Positions 52,378-61,273 of a DNA stretch of 64,000 bases are shown piece by piece. Source of the stretch: TWA4 sp034086685. GTDB lineage: Bacteria > Bacillota > Clostridia > Lachnospirales > Lachnospiraceae. The stretch covers positions 1 to 64,000 of the forward strand of contig JAXDZY010000005.1 of the NCBI GenBank assembly GCA_034086685.1, in the 5' to 3' direction. Every line of letters starts with the position of its first letter. Position 1 is the stretch's first letter. The notes under the pieces are model-generated. The model saw nothing but the letters and a program-made list of their open reading frames with translations, was not told the DNA's origin and ran no database searches. A program made the position numbers and the translations under genes.

Positions 52378-53289
52378 ATGAAGGATTTAGTCATTATCGG
52401 AGCAGGACCTGCAGGTCTTACGGCAGCTATATACGCAGCCCGCGCCGGTCTCGATTTTACTGTCCTGGAACAGGATGGATACGGCGGCGGGCAGATTGTT
52501 TCGTCTCATGAGGTGCAGAATTATCCGGGTACAGGAAAAATCAGCGGAGAAGCACTGGGAGAGGCATTTCGCAATCAGGCGCTGGAGCTGGGAGCGGAGA
52601 TTCAGTACGGTGTTGTGGAGTCGGTAATCCGGCAGGAAAATGGTTTTCAGATCCGGCTGCAGGATGATGAGACGCTGGAAAGTAAAACGGTAATCGCAGC
52701 AACAGGGGCAGTCCCGGCAGTTCTGGGGATTCCCGGCGAGGCTGAGTATACGGGAAATAATGTTTCCTATTGCGCTTTATGTGACGGTTCCTTTTACAAA
52801 GGAAAAAATGTCCTTGTAATCGGCGGCGGTGATACGGCTGTTGAGGATGCGCTGTACCTTTCCGCTATCTGTAAGCAGGTGACGATTGCCCTGCGAAGCA
52901 GCCGCTTCCGGGCAGCCGGTTCCAGTGTGGAACAGTTGAAAAGACGGGAAAATATCCGGATTCTGGAGAATACAAAGCTGATCCGCATGGAAGGCGGAAA
53001 AAAAGCAGAAAAATTCATACTGGAGCAGGAAAACAGGGAAAGAGAGGAGTTCTTCGATGGCGTATTCATTGCTGTAGGAATCCGTCCGGTATCCGATTAC
53101 CTGAAGGAACTTCCGCTGAAATATGAAGAGGGCTATATCGCAGCTGATGAAACCGGGAAAACGAATATGGAAGGGCTGTATGTGGCCGGTGATCTGCGCA
53201 AAAAGGCTCTGCGTCAGCTGACAACCGCAGTATCGGACGGCGCCAATGCCGCCGCATCTGTGGTAAGGTATCTGCAGGAGTATTATTGA
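52378..53289 (+). CDS. trxB: Thioredoxin reductase-like flavoprotein
   Basis: 303 residues from ATG 52378 (GGAGA eight bases upstream). FAD-binding VIIGAGPAGLTAAIYAARAG, the redox-active CALC in NNVSYCALCDGSFYKG, the NAD(P)-binding VLVIGGGDTAVEDALYLS, and the C-terminal FAD motif GLYVAGDLR. It transfers electrons to thioredoxin; two thioredoxins lie in the island. The second domain carries RSSRFRAAG in place of the usual HRRDxFRA, so the preference for NADPH over NADH or ferredoxin is not certain. It probably ends the ABC/ASST transcript. Confidence 0.88.
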   Translation: MKDLVIIGAGPAGLTAAIYAARAGLDFTVLEQDGYGGGQIVSSHEVQNYPGTGKISGEALGEAFRNQALELGAEIQYGVVESVIRQENGFQIRLQDDETLESKTVIAATGAVPAVLGIPGEAEYTGNNVSYCALCDGSFYKGKNVLVIGGGDTAVEDALYLSAICKQVTIALRSSRFRAAGSSVEQLKRRENIRILENTKLIRMEGGKKAEKFILEQENREREEFFDGVFIAVGIRPVSDYLKELPLKYEEGYIAADETGKTNMEGLYVAGDLRKKALRQLTTAVSDGANAAASVVRYLQEYY

Positions 53290-53312
53290 TAAAAGTGTTT
53301 TCGAGGTTGGCT

Positions 53313-53324
53313 CTGAACAGTTAC
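53313..53324 (+). repeat. CTGAACAGTTAC intergenic motif, copy 3
   Basis: Identical to the copy at 7645. It directly precedes TAATGGTTATA (53327), which also occurs in the leader of the rhodanese-TtcA gene at 9175. Confidence 0.4.
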
Positions 53325-53360
53325 CGTAATGGTTATATGAAAACAAATCTTTGATTGCAG

Positions 53361-53391
53361 AAAAAAGGACACTGGTTCAGTGGCCTTTTTT
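53361..53391 (+). terminator. Terminator before the tcdA-like gene, paired with 9208-9237
   Basis: AAAAAAGGACACTG and CAGTGGCCTTTTTT form a stem with one mismatch and a three-base loop. It closely matches the leader terminator of the rhodanese-TtcA gene, and TAATGGTTATA occurs 34 bases upstream in both. It may simply end the trxB transcript or act as an attenuator for tcdA. Confidence 0.75.
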
Positions 53392-53415
53392 CGGGTTTAT
53401 ACAGGGAGGAAGAAT

Positions 53416-54186
53416 ATGTTGAATCAGTTTTCCAGAACACAGCTTCTTCTGGGAAGGGAAGCCATGGAAAAGCTTGCTGAATCCAGAGTTGCAGTATTCG
53501 GTATCGGCGGTGTAGGTGGATATGTTTGTGAGGCACTGGTCAGAAGCGGCGTGGGTGCCTTCGATTTGATTGATGATGATAAAGTGTGTCTGACTAATCT
53601 TAACCGACAGATTCTGGCAACGAGAAAAACAGTAGGAAAATACAAAGCGGATGTGATGAAGGAACGTATGCTGGACATTAATCCGAAGGCGGATATTCAT
53701 GTGCATAAATGTTTCTTTCTGCCGGAAAATGCAGATGATTTTCCTTTTGAGGAATACGATTATGTTGTGGATGCCGTTGATACGGTGACTGCCAAGATTT
53801 CCATTGTACTGAAAGCCGGAGAGAAAAATGTACCGGTTATCAGTGCAATGGGAGCTGGCAATAAGCTGGATCCGGGAAGATTCAGGGTGGCGGACATCTA
53901 CGAAACGAAGGTATGCCCTCTGGCCCGCGTTATGCGCAGAGAACTGAGAAAACGGGGGGTGAAAGAGCTGAAAGTGGTCTATTCAGATGAAAAGCCTGTC
54001 CGTCCGGAAGAAGATATGTCCATCAGCTGCCGTGCTCACTGCATCTGTCCTCCGGGAGCGCAGCATAAATGTACGGAAAGGCGTGACATACCGGGAAGCA
54101 CAGCGTTTGTCCCTGCTGTGGCAGGACTGATGATTGCCGGGGAAGTAGTCAGGGATTTAACAAAAGCGGGAAGCAGAAAGAAATGA
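53416..54186 (+). CDS. tcdA: TcdA/YgdL-like tRNA threonylcarbamoyladenosine dehydratase
   Basis: 256 residues from ATG 53416 (GGGAGG six bases upstream). VAVFGIGGVGGYVCEALVRS is the nucleotide-binding loop; SNLNRQ-like LTNLNRQILATRKTVGKYK and VVDAVDTVTAKISI are E1-superfamily signatures. PLARVMRRELRKRGV is characteristic of TcdA, which makes the cyclic form of t6A in tRNA and cooperates in E. coli with the CsdA/CsdE sulfur relay. It is a third E1-like enzyme close to the sulfur island. A hairpin related to the one at 9208 lies just upstream. Confidence 0.88.
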   Translation: MLNQFSRTQLLLGREAMEKLAESRVAVFGIGGVGGYVCEALVRSGVGAFDLIDDDKVCLTNLNRQILATRKTVGKYKADVMKERMLDINPKADIHVHKCFFLPENADDFPFEEYDYVVDAVDTVTAKISIVLKAGEKNVPVISAMGAGNKLDPGRFRVADIYETKVCPLARVMRRELRKRGVKELKVVYSDEKPVRPEEDMSISCRAHCICPPGAQHKCTERRDIPGSTAFVPAVAGLMIAGEVVRDLTKAGSRKK

Positions 54187-54324
54187 GAAATACTGTTTTC
54201 CGGATGATTATGACAGGCAGTAATATAATTTCGGATACCAAAAGGATACATTCAGGTGGTATCATAGAGGCAGATAAAACAGCCGGATTGATTCTGATCG
54301 GCCCGGACGGAGGGGAGGAGTTCC

Positions 54325-55059
54325 ATGGAAGATACCGGATATTGCCTGCTGATGGCGGAAGACGATGCTTTGCTGAGAGAAGCTGTAACAGATTATTTCG
54401 GGAGTAAGGGATGGACAACAGATACCGCTTCAAATGGAGTGGAAGCGCTGGAAAAAGCGAAAAAAGGAGATTATCATCTGATTCTGCTGGATGTGATGAT
54501 GCCGGGACCGGATGGTTTCGGGGTCTGCAGAAGAATTCGAAGCGGAAAAGCTGGTCCGGCAGATATTCCTGTGATTTTTATCACGGCAAGAGCCATGGAG
54601 GAGGATGAACTGAACGGATATGCTCTGGGAGCGGATGATTATATTGTAAAACCATTTTCCCTGCCTGTGCTGTATGCCAAAGCCTGTGTCATGATAAAAC
54701 GTTCTTTGAGCCGGAAATCAGACCGGGAGAATCATGATAAAACGGAGACTTGTCAGAAAAAACATGATCTTCTGCAGATTGGGGGAATATCTGTCGATGA
54801 GACCGTCAGGCAGGTTATGAATGACGGACAAATCTGCAGACTTGCGCCCCTGGAGTATGAAATACTGGTCTTTTTCATGAAACATCCTGATCAGATTTTC
54901 AGCAGAGATCAGCTTCTTATCCGATTCTGGGGATATGATTTTGAAGGGAACCCCAGGGTGGTGGACAATCATATCAAAAAACTGCGAAAAGCTCTGGGAA
55001 AAAATGGAGAAGAGATACAAACAGCAAGGAAATCGGGTTACTGGATGAGAGGAAGATGA
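54325..55059 (+). CDS. OmpR-family response regulator
   Basis: 244 residues. The receiver domain (1-120) has the acidic pair in MAEDDALL, phosphate-accepting Asp56 in LILLDVMMPGPDGFG, and KPF at the end. The C-terminal winged-helix domain (about 145-243) has CRLAPLEYEILVFFMKHPDQ and GYDFEGNPRVVDNHIKKLRK. GGAGGGGAGGAG precedes the ATG. The sensor kinase follows four bases after the stop. Targets are unknown. Confidence 0.92.
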   Translation: MEDTGYCLLMAEDDALLREAVTDYFGSKGWTTDTASNGVEALEKAKKGDYHLILLDVMMPGPDGFGVCRRIRSGKAGPADIPVIFITARAMEEDELNGYALGADDYIVKPFSLPVLYAKACVMIKRSLSRKSDRENHDKTETCQKKHDLLQIGGISVDETVRQVMNDGQICRLAPLEYEILVFFMKHPDQIFSRDQLLIRFWGYDFEGNPRVVDNHIKKLRKALGKNGEEIQTARKSGYWMRGR

Positions 55060-55063
55060 CAGC

Positions 55064-56935
55064 ATGGGACGTAAAATGAAAACAGTTATTATTTCTGTAT
55101 TTGTATCTATTTATGTTCTGGCCATGACCGGGGCGACTGTGTTTGCTGTATTTTACAGAAAAAGTGAAATGGAGCATGACTGTTCGACAAAATCGGTTTC
55201 TCTGATATCAGTTCTTTCTTCTGCGGATAAGCTGCGAAATGATATGGGTGTTGCGGAAAGTAATGAGATAATCATGGAATATCAGGCATACCTGACGGAA
55301 CTTCTGGCTATGCACAGCGATCGTTATCATCAGATGTCGGCAGCATTTTATGATATGCAAGGAAATAAACTGGCAGAGTCCGGTTCCCTTCTGGGTAATA
55401 TGCAGTCCAATTCAGTGGAATCTGTTCAGGAAGGCTCTCAGATGATGTACACATATCATTTTTATTATGATGTCAGCAGATATCTGAACAGAGAGGAGCT
55501 GAAGCAGATTGGAAGATATCTGGAACAGAATGAGAAGAAGGAGGAATCGTATTCTCCGGAGCTTTATCGGATTTCCATCCGCGTGCAGAAAACGGAACTT
55601 ACAGACCTGGCGGTGCAGAAAATCACATGGACGGATGTGGATCAGAATCCGGACGCACAGGAGAAAATGGATTCTCTGACAGGAATCGGATGGTCGTATC
55701 AGATTCCTGTTTACCGGGAGATGGAACCGGGAACGGAAAACGGTTATTCGTATTATATAAAAGAAGAAAATGTGGAAAAAGTGGTGAATTATATTCAGAC
55801 GGATGATGAGGTGGTTTTCCGGTGGACTGCCGGTCAGGGTGAGGAGGATATGAGCCAGACAGAATGGCAAAGCGGTGTGTCAGTGTTATTTCCGGGGATG
55901 AAGAATGGATCAAAAGAATGGCTTCAGTGGGTAAATAATGAATATTTGCATCAGTTTCCTGAAAAAATACTGAATATGCAGACGGCTCTGGAGCGTCTGT
56001 ACAGCGGAGAGGGGGAAAATCTGGAAGAGACTTCCGGTATCGGCTTTCAGGTGGACCGATGGAACCGGATTCTGACCTGTTACCCTGTTGCCATGGAAGA
56101 TGCTGACCTGGATGGGAATACAGATGGATTTTCCAATACGGAGAATTCCACAGGAATAACCATGGCGGAACCCTATTACTATCTGTTTGTGACAGCAGAA
56201 ATGCATCCGGTTCTGGCAGCAATTCATATGCTGCGGTTTGTGTATTTTGGAAGCGGCCTCTTTATTCTGGCATGTATGCTTCTGGTTCTCTATGTGATTG
56301 GACGGACCTCTGAAAAGCGTGCGCAGCTGGAAGAGAGCAGAAGAGATTTTACAAATGCGGTTGCTCATGAATTGAAGACACCTCTGGGGATTACCCGGGC
56401 CTTTGCGGAGAATCTTATGGAAAATACAGTGGAAGAGAAAAAGGAGTATTATCTGGAACAGATTGTCAGACAGACAGAGGAAATGGATCGGCTGGTTCTT
56501 GATATGATCGATGCTTCCCGACTGGATTCCGATCTGCTGGTGCTTCAGAAAGAAGTAATATGCATAAATGAGCTTCTGACAGAACAGCTGGAAAAACTAA
56601 AACCGGCCATGGAACAGAAGAATCTGACAGTGAAAATACAGACGGAAGGGGTATTTACGGTCATCGGCGATCCGAAATATCTGGAAAAAGCCATCTGGAA
56701 TCTACTTGACAATACAGTGGTACACAACCGGGAGAACGGAAGTATTTTCATTTGTATGAAAGAGAAAGAACTTATTCTGGAAAATACGATGGTGGCAGCA
56801 GGGGAAAATGTTTCCGGGGAACAGAGTACCGGAATCGGTCTTTATCTGACAGAAAAAATACTGGAGAAGCATCATATGCTTCTGCTCATGGAAAAGGACG
56901 AGAAAGGAGGAATGTGCAGGTTTCGGCTTCAGTAA
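55064..56935 (+). CDS. Sensor histidine kinase with a large extracellular domain
   Basis: 623 residues. Transmembrane helices near residues 8-30 and 385-410 flank a roughly 350-residue extracellular sensor with no recognised fold. The catalytic region has the H-box AVAHELKTPLG (His about 434), N-box LWNLLDNTVVHN and a G-box GIGLYLTEKILEKH. It phosphorylates the response regulator encoded just upstream. The start at 55064 has GAGGAAG ten bases before it; ATG 55076 is an alternative. The signal detected cannot be deduced. Confidence 0.9.
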   Translation: MGRKMKTVIISVFVSIYVLAMTGATVFAVFYRKSEMEHDCSTKSVSLISVLSSADKLRNDMGVAESNEIIMEYQAYLTELLAMHSDRYHQMSAAFYDMQGNKLAESGSLLGNMQSNSVESVQEGSQMMYTYHFYYDVSRYLNREELKQIGRYLEQNEKKEESYSPELYRISIRVQKTELTDLAVQKITWTDVDQNPDAQEKMDSLTGIGWSYQIPVYREMEPGTENGYSYYIKEENVEKVVNYIQTDDEVVFRWTAGQGEEDMSQTEWQSGVSVLFPGMKNGSKEWLQWVNNEYLHQFPEKILNMQTALERLYSGEGENLEETSGIGFQVDRWNRILTCYPVAMEDADLDGNTDGFSNTENSTGITMAEPYYYLFVTAEMHPVLAAIHMLRFVYFGSGLFILACMLLVLYVIGRTSEKRAQLEESRRDFTNAVAHELKTPLGITRAFAENLMENTVEEKKEYYLEQIVRQTEEMDRLVLDMIDASRLDSDLLVLQKEVICINELLTEQLEKLKPAMEQKNLTVKIQTEGVFTVIGDPKYLEKAIWNLLDNTVVHNRENGSIFICMKEKELILENTMVAAGENVSGEQSTGIGLYLTEKILEKHHMLLLMEKDEKGGMCRFRLQ

Positions 56936-57059
56936 CCGGCAGTGGTAAACTTACGAATACATCGTGTTAAAAAAGGGACTCAGGACCTGTATTTATATGG
57001 GGATATGTGTTATGATTCAAATAAGGTAACTGTATACCAGCAGTAAAGGAGTGCTCAGT

Positions 57060-57866
57060 ATGAAAAACTATTCGGAAGATGCCGCCAGACAGTATCATAT
57101 ACAGGTGGCTGAAGGTGAAGTGGGACGTTATGTGATCATGCCGGGAGATCCCAAGCGTTGTGTAAAAATTGCTCAGTATTTTGATGATCCGGTGCTGATT
57201 GCGGATAACAGGGAATTTGTGACCTGGACAGGAACACTGGATGGGGAGAAGGTCAGCGTTACCTCCACCGGAATCGGTGGTCCGTCAGCTGCAATTGCCA
57301 TGGAGGAGCTGTACCGCTGCGGAGCGGATACGTTTATCCGTATTGGAACCTGCGGCGGAATGCAGCCGGAAGTCAAAAGCGGTGATGTGGTAATTGCAAC
57401 AGGCTCCATCCGTATGGAGGGAACCAGCAGAGAATATGCGCCGGTTGAATTTCCTGCGGTACCTGATCTGATTGTAACCAGTGCTCTGGTGGAAGCAGCA
57501 GAAAAAAAGGGATATCCTTTCCACACCGGTGTGGTGCAGAGTAAGGATTCTTTTTACGGACAGCATGAGCCGGAGACAAAGCCGGTCAGTTACGAACTGA
57601 TGAATAAATGGGAAGCATGGAAGCGTCTGGGCTGTCTGGCTTCGGAGATGGAATCGGCAGCACTGTTTGTGGTGGCTTCCTGCCTGCGGGTGAGAGCCGG
57701 TTCCTGTTTCCTGGTGGTGGCAAATCAGGAAAGAGAAAAGCTGGGGCTGGATAATCCGGTGGTACGCGATACCGACATGGCTGTTCAGGTAGCAGTGGAA
57801 GCCATTCGTTCCCTGATTCGCCGGGATCGGGATCAAACCGGGGGGAATGAAAATGAGCAGATATAA
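57060..57866 (+). CDS. udp: Uridine phosphorylase
   Basis: 268 residues, NP-I family. YVIMPGDPKRCVKIAQYFDD is the phosphate-binding start, IRIGTCGGMQPEVKSGDVVI is the family signature, and LASEMESAALFVVAS contacts the ribose. It splits uridine (possibly deoxyuridine) with phosphate. AAAGGAG lies nine bases before ATG 57060. It overlaps deoB by 14 bases and starts a nucleoside salvage operon. Confidence 0.9.
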   Translation: MKNYSEDAARQYHIQVAEGEVGRYVIMPGDPKRCVKIAQYFDDPVLIADNREFVTWTGTLDGEKVSVTSTGIGGPSAAIAMEELYRCGADTFIRIGTCGGMQPEVKSGDVVIATGSIRMEGTSREYAPVEFPAVPDLIVTSALVEAAEKKGYPFHTGVVQSKDSFYGQHEPETKPVSYELMNKWEAWKRLGCLASEMESAALFVVASCLRVRAGSCFLVVANQEREKLGLDNPVVRDTDMAVQVAVEAIRSLIRRDRDQTGGNENEQI

Positions 57867-59043
57867 AAGAATTTTTGTAATTGTTCTTGATTCTCTGGGA
57901 ATCGGAGCCATGCCGGATGCTGCAGCATTCGACGATGAAGGGGTGGATACCTTTGGTCATATTCTGGATCGGATGGGAAGTCTGGAGATTCCTAACCTGA
58001 AAAGGCTGGGGATGCTGAACCTGCACAGCGGTGGGGATATGAAAGGTATGGAAGATCCCGTGGGGCGGTATATGCGTCTTTCCGAATCCAGCAACGGTAA
58101 AGATACCATGACCGGACATTGGGAAATGATGGGAATCCGGACTGAAAAACCCTTTAAAACCTTCACTGATACGGGATTTCCTCCGGAACTGATTGCGGAA
58201 CTGGAAAAGCGGTGCGGCAAGCGTGTTATTGGTAATAAAAGTGCCAGTGGTACACAGATTATTGAGGAACTGGGTGAGGAGGAAATCCGTACCGGTGCCA
58301 TGATCGTTTATACCTCGGCAGATTCTGTACTTCAGATCTGCGGCAACGAGGAGACCTTTGATCTGGAAAATCTGTATCGCTGCTGTGAGATTGCCCGTGA
58401 GCTGACTCTCAAAGAGGAGTGGAGAGTAGGGCGTGTTATTGCAAGACCCTATGTGGGGAAAAAGAAGGGTGAATTCAGACGGACCAGCAACCGCCGGGAT
58501 TATGCCCTGAAGCCAACCGGCAGAACTGTTTTGAATGCCCTGCAGGACGAAGGGCTGGATGTGATTGGTGTGGGCAAGATCCATGATATTTTCTGCGGAG
58601 AAGGAATTACGGAAACGTATCACTCCGACAGTTCGGTTCACGGCATGGAACAGACCATTGAAATCTGTAAAAAAGACTTTCACGGGCTCTGTTTCGTGAA
58701 TCTTGTGGATTTTGATGCATTGTGGGGGCACCGTCGAAATGCGGAAGGCTATGGCCGGGAAATTGAGAAATTTGACAGGAATCTGGGGCTGCTGCTTGAG
58801 ATGCTGAAGGAGGATGATCTTCTGATTCTGACAGCAGATCATGGAAACGATCCCACTTACAGCGGAACGGATCATACAAGAGAGTATGTCCCTTTTATTG
58901 CATATTCCAGGAGGATGGAACAGGGAGGTCCGCTGGAGGCCGGCGATACATTTGCCGTAATCGGGGCCACTGTTGCAGATAATTTCGGTGTAAATATGCC
59001 GGATGGAACCATAGGAAGCTCCATTCTGAAACAGCTGATATAA
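57853..59043 (+). CDS. deoB: Phosphopentomutase
   Basis: 396 residues, alkaline-phosphatase superfamily. FVIVLDSLGIGAMPDAAAFD holds the first metal ligand, GKDTMTGHWEMMG the phospho-acceptor threonine, and LTADHGNDPTYSGTDHTREY the remaining metal ligands. It converts ribose- or deoxyribose-1-phosphate into the 5-phosphate, using the products of both flanking phosphorylases. ATG 57853 is preferred to 57847 by distance to the GGGGGA ribosome binding site. Confidence 0.93.
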   Translation: MSRYKRIFVIVLDSLGIGAMPDAAAFDDEGVDTFGHILDRMGSLEIPNLKRLGMLNLHSGGDMKGMEDPVGRYMRLSESSNGKDTMTGHWEMMGIRTEKPFKTFTDTGFPPELIAELEKRCGKRVIGNKSASGTQIIEELGEEEIRTGAMIVYTSADSVLQICGNEETFDLENLYRCCEIARELTLKEEWRVGRVIARPYVGKKKGEFRRTSNRRDYALKPTGRTVLNALQDEGLDVIGVGKIHDIFCGEGITETYHSDSSVHGMEQTIEICKKDFHGLCFVNLVDFDALWGHRRNAEGYGREIEKFDRNLGLLLEMLKEDDLLILTADHGNDPTYSGTDHTREYVPFIAYSRRMEQGGPLEAGDTFAVIGATVADNFGVNMPDGTIGSSILKQLI

Positions 59044-59071
59044 ACAATTGATTATGATCAGGAGGCGGGAA

Positions 59072-59893
59072 ATGAACGAAGTTTATGAGAAATTAAAATT
59101 ATGTCTGGAGAGTATCAGAGCAAAGACGGATTTTAAGCCGGAAACAGCACTGATTCTCGGATCGGGTCTCGGGGACTATGCGGATGGAATCCGGATCGAA
59201 CAGACTGTAGATTATTCGGAAATTAAAGGATTTCCTGTTTCGACAGTGGCCGGACACAGGGGTCGGTTTGTGTTTGGTTACGTGAATAAGGTGCCGGTGG
59301 TAATTATGCAGGGCAGGGTTCATTTTTATGAAGGATATCCCATGGCAGATGTGGTGCTTCCCACCCGCCTGATGGGTATGCTGGGAGCTGAAAAACTGAT
59401 TCTTACCAATGCGGCGGGCGGCGTGAACTTTGATTACGAGCCGGGAGATTTTATGCTGATTACGGATCATATAACCACAGGGATTCCCAGTCCGCTCATC
59501 GGGCCAAATCCGGAAGAACTGGGAACCAGATTTCCGGATATGAGTCAGGTGTACAGTCTGCGGCTTCGCAATATCATTAAGGAAGAAGCCAAAAAGCTGG
59601 GCATCAGTCTTCGTGAGGGTGTTTATGTACAGCTTACCGGGCCTGCATACGAAACCCCGGCAGAGATACGCATGTACAGAAGCTGGGGAGCAGATGCTGT
59701 CGGCATGAGCACCGCCTGTGAGGCAATGGCTGCCTGCCATATGGGAATGGAGGTCTGCGGTATTTCCTGCATCACCAACATGGCAGCAGGTATGTCATCG
59801 AAACAGCTTGATCACAAAGAAGTGCAGGAGACGGCAGACCGGATGGCCGGTCAGTTTAAAGAACTGATCACTGCAGTGATCTGCAGAATCTGA
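59072..59893 (+). CDS. punA: Purine nucleoside phosphorylase
   Basis: 273 residues, trimeric PNP type. LILGSGLGDYADGI, STVAGHRGRFVFG, MQGRVHFYEGYPMADVVLP, LTNAAGGVN and GPAYETPAEIRM are the family motifs; the asparagine in ITNMAAGMS contacts the purine base. It releases hypoxanthine or guanine and ribose-1-phosphate for deoB. GGAGGCGG precedes ATG 59072, 28 bases after deoB. A strong terminator follows. Confidence 0.93.
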   Translation: MNEVYEKLKLCLESIRAKTDFKPETALILGSGLGDYADGIRIEQTVDYSEIKGFPVSTVAGHRGRFVFGYVNKVPVVIMQGRVHFYEGYPMADVVLPTRLMGMLGAEKLILTNAAGGVNFDYEPGDFMLITDHITTGIPSPLIGPNPEELGTRFPDMSQVYSLRLRNIIKEEAKKLGISLREGVYVQLTGPAYETPAEIRMYRSWGADAVGMSTACEAMAACHMGMEVCGISCITNMAAGMSSKQLDHKEVQETADRMAGQFKELITAVICRI

Positions 59894-59908
59894 GAACCGG
59901 ATGAAAAA

Positions 59909-59958
59909 GGGGCTGTGGCACTATATCTGAATCATAGTGCGGCAGCCCCATGTTTTTT
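59909..59958. terminator. Bidirectional terminator between punA and the PucR remnant
   Basis: GGGGCTG-(TG)-GCACTAT and ATAGTGC-(GG)-CAGCCCC form a long stem with a 9-base loop and T runs on both sides. The reading frame of the convergent PucR remnant ends inside it. Confidence 0.85.
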
Positions 59959-60956
59959 TCAAAGGTAAGTCTGTATGTTTCGGCCTGGTCCCATGGCTCA
60001 GTTGAAATTTCAATAAAGAGATGGAATTCAGAATGTAAAATCTGCTGAGAGGATCTTCTTCATCGAAGGAAATAATGGTTTTGAGCTTTTCCAGCCGATA
60101 TGTCATGGTGTTTCGGTGAATATACAGATTTTTTGCTGCTTTTACGGCATTACAGTCGTTGAGAAGATACTGATACCTCCTTTCAGGTTCATTTTTGCCA
60201 GAAGCTCACTAATTTTTTGGGAAAACAGAGTTTTATCATCTGTAGACCCCACATGGTAAATACAGATAATGTGATTTTTGTTTTCAAATGCTCTGCAGTC
60301 ATTGGAGCCGCTGTCAAAGTAATTGATCAGAAACTGGATTCGGTCTGTTTGCTGGTCAGTTGCATCAATCACAAGGATGGAGTAGGTATCGTTGATACTC
60401 CAGTCGAAAATAGCAATCTGCTGCTGGATCAATATGGTATTGGTTACCCGTCGGTGCAGAATGTCCTGGAAAAAATTTTCATATACTTTTCCTGCCCGGG
60501 CGGCAAAATTGGGACTGCTGCAGATATGGGGTGTCAGCAGAATTCCCAGCTCTTCTGAAATTTCTCTGTGAGTCTGGCTGGGCTTTGAGTAAATGCTGAC
60601 AATAAAAATATGAGCTTTGAGAGTATTTCCTGAAAAGATATTTTTGCAGGTATACGGCAGATTAAAGGTTTTTGTTTCCAGAGTGAAAGCGTGCCTGTAT
60701 TGATTGATTTTATCCAGTTCCCCGCTGGTAATCAGCTGATTCATAATATGAATGGGCATATAGCCGTAATTTACCTGATAATGCCAGATAGCGCTGATAT
60801 CGTCCATCAGAGTAGGGGTGGAATGAACATACATCTTCATACTCACATCCGTCAGATAGATGGTGATACGGAAGCGTTCTGTACTGTGGTTTCTTCCTCT
60901 GAAAATGTATTTTTGCAGCAAAGATTTTCGTAGATTAAAAGAAGAGATAATTTCAT
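59921..60956 (-). pseudogene. PucR/CdaR-type regulator with frameshift and internal deletion
   Basis: The start MKLSLLLIYENLCCKNTF runs to a frameshift near 60855. A second frame continues YLTDVSMKMYVHSTPTLMDD through ISELLAKMNL. The C-terminal PucR helix-turn-helix then appears in another frame as NAVKAAKNLYIHRNTMTYRL. Between the last two parts about 70 residues normally found in this family are missing (junction near 60170). The regulator is therefore inactive. It lay next to a uroporphyrinogen-decarboxylase-like gene, a common pairing in corrinoid methyltransferase loci. Confidence 0.75.
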
Positions 60957-61184
60957 TTCACAGATATCTTCCAGAAGATAAGGAGCCACGGGCATGGGAG
61001 CAGGCTCTCCTTCTTTCCAGAACCAGTGAACTCCAAACCAGTCCTGACCGCCTTTTCCACCGAAAGGTCTTTCCTGATATCCGTTTACGGGGACGTTATT
61101 GATGATACCCTCACCCATAAGAGGGAGATATTCGGTTTCTTCGTGCTGAAACAGTTTTATGAGGTTTTCTTTGGGAGTAAGCAT
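60957..61184 (-). pseudogene. Uroporphyrinogen-decarboxylase-like (methyltransferase) N-terminal fragment
   Basis: Seventy-six codons: MLTPKENLIKLFQHEETEYL, then QERPFGGKGGQDWFGVHWFW and APYLLEDICE. This is the start of a UroD/MtaA-family protein (normally about 350-400 residues) that, in Clostridia, often demethylates substrates with corrinoid proteins. It joins in frame to the first codon of the PucR remnant, so a deletion removed roughly 80 percent of the gene. AAGGAAGG precedes the ATG. Confidence 0.7.
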
Positions 61185-61273
61185 ATTTTGTCCTTCCTTC
61201 AGTTTAATATAAATCTGATTTTCTGTAAATAAAATATTGTTATTCCATGTTAATTAAGCTGAACTGCTGCAGC

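Noticed and set aside
57586..58875. 429-residue frame on the minus strand
   Set aside because: It lies opposite udp and deoB, both complete with catalytic motifs, and has no ribosome binding site or known domain.
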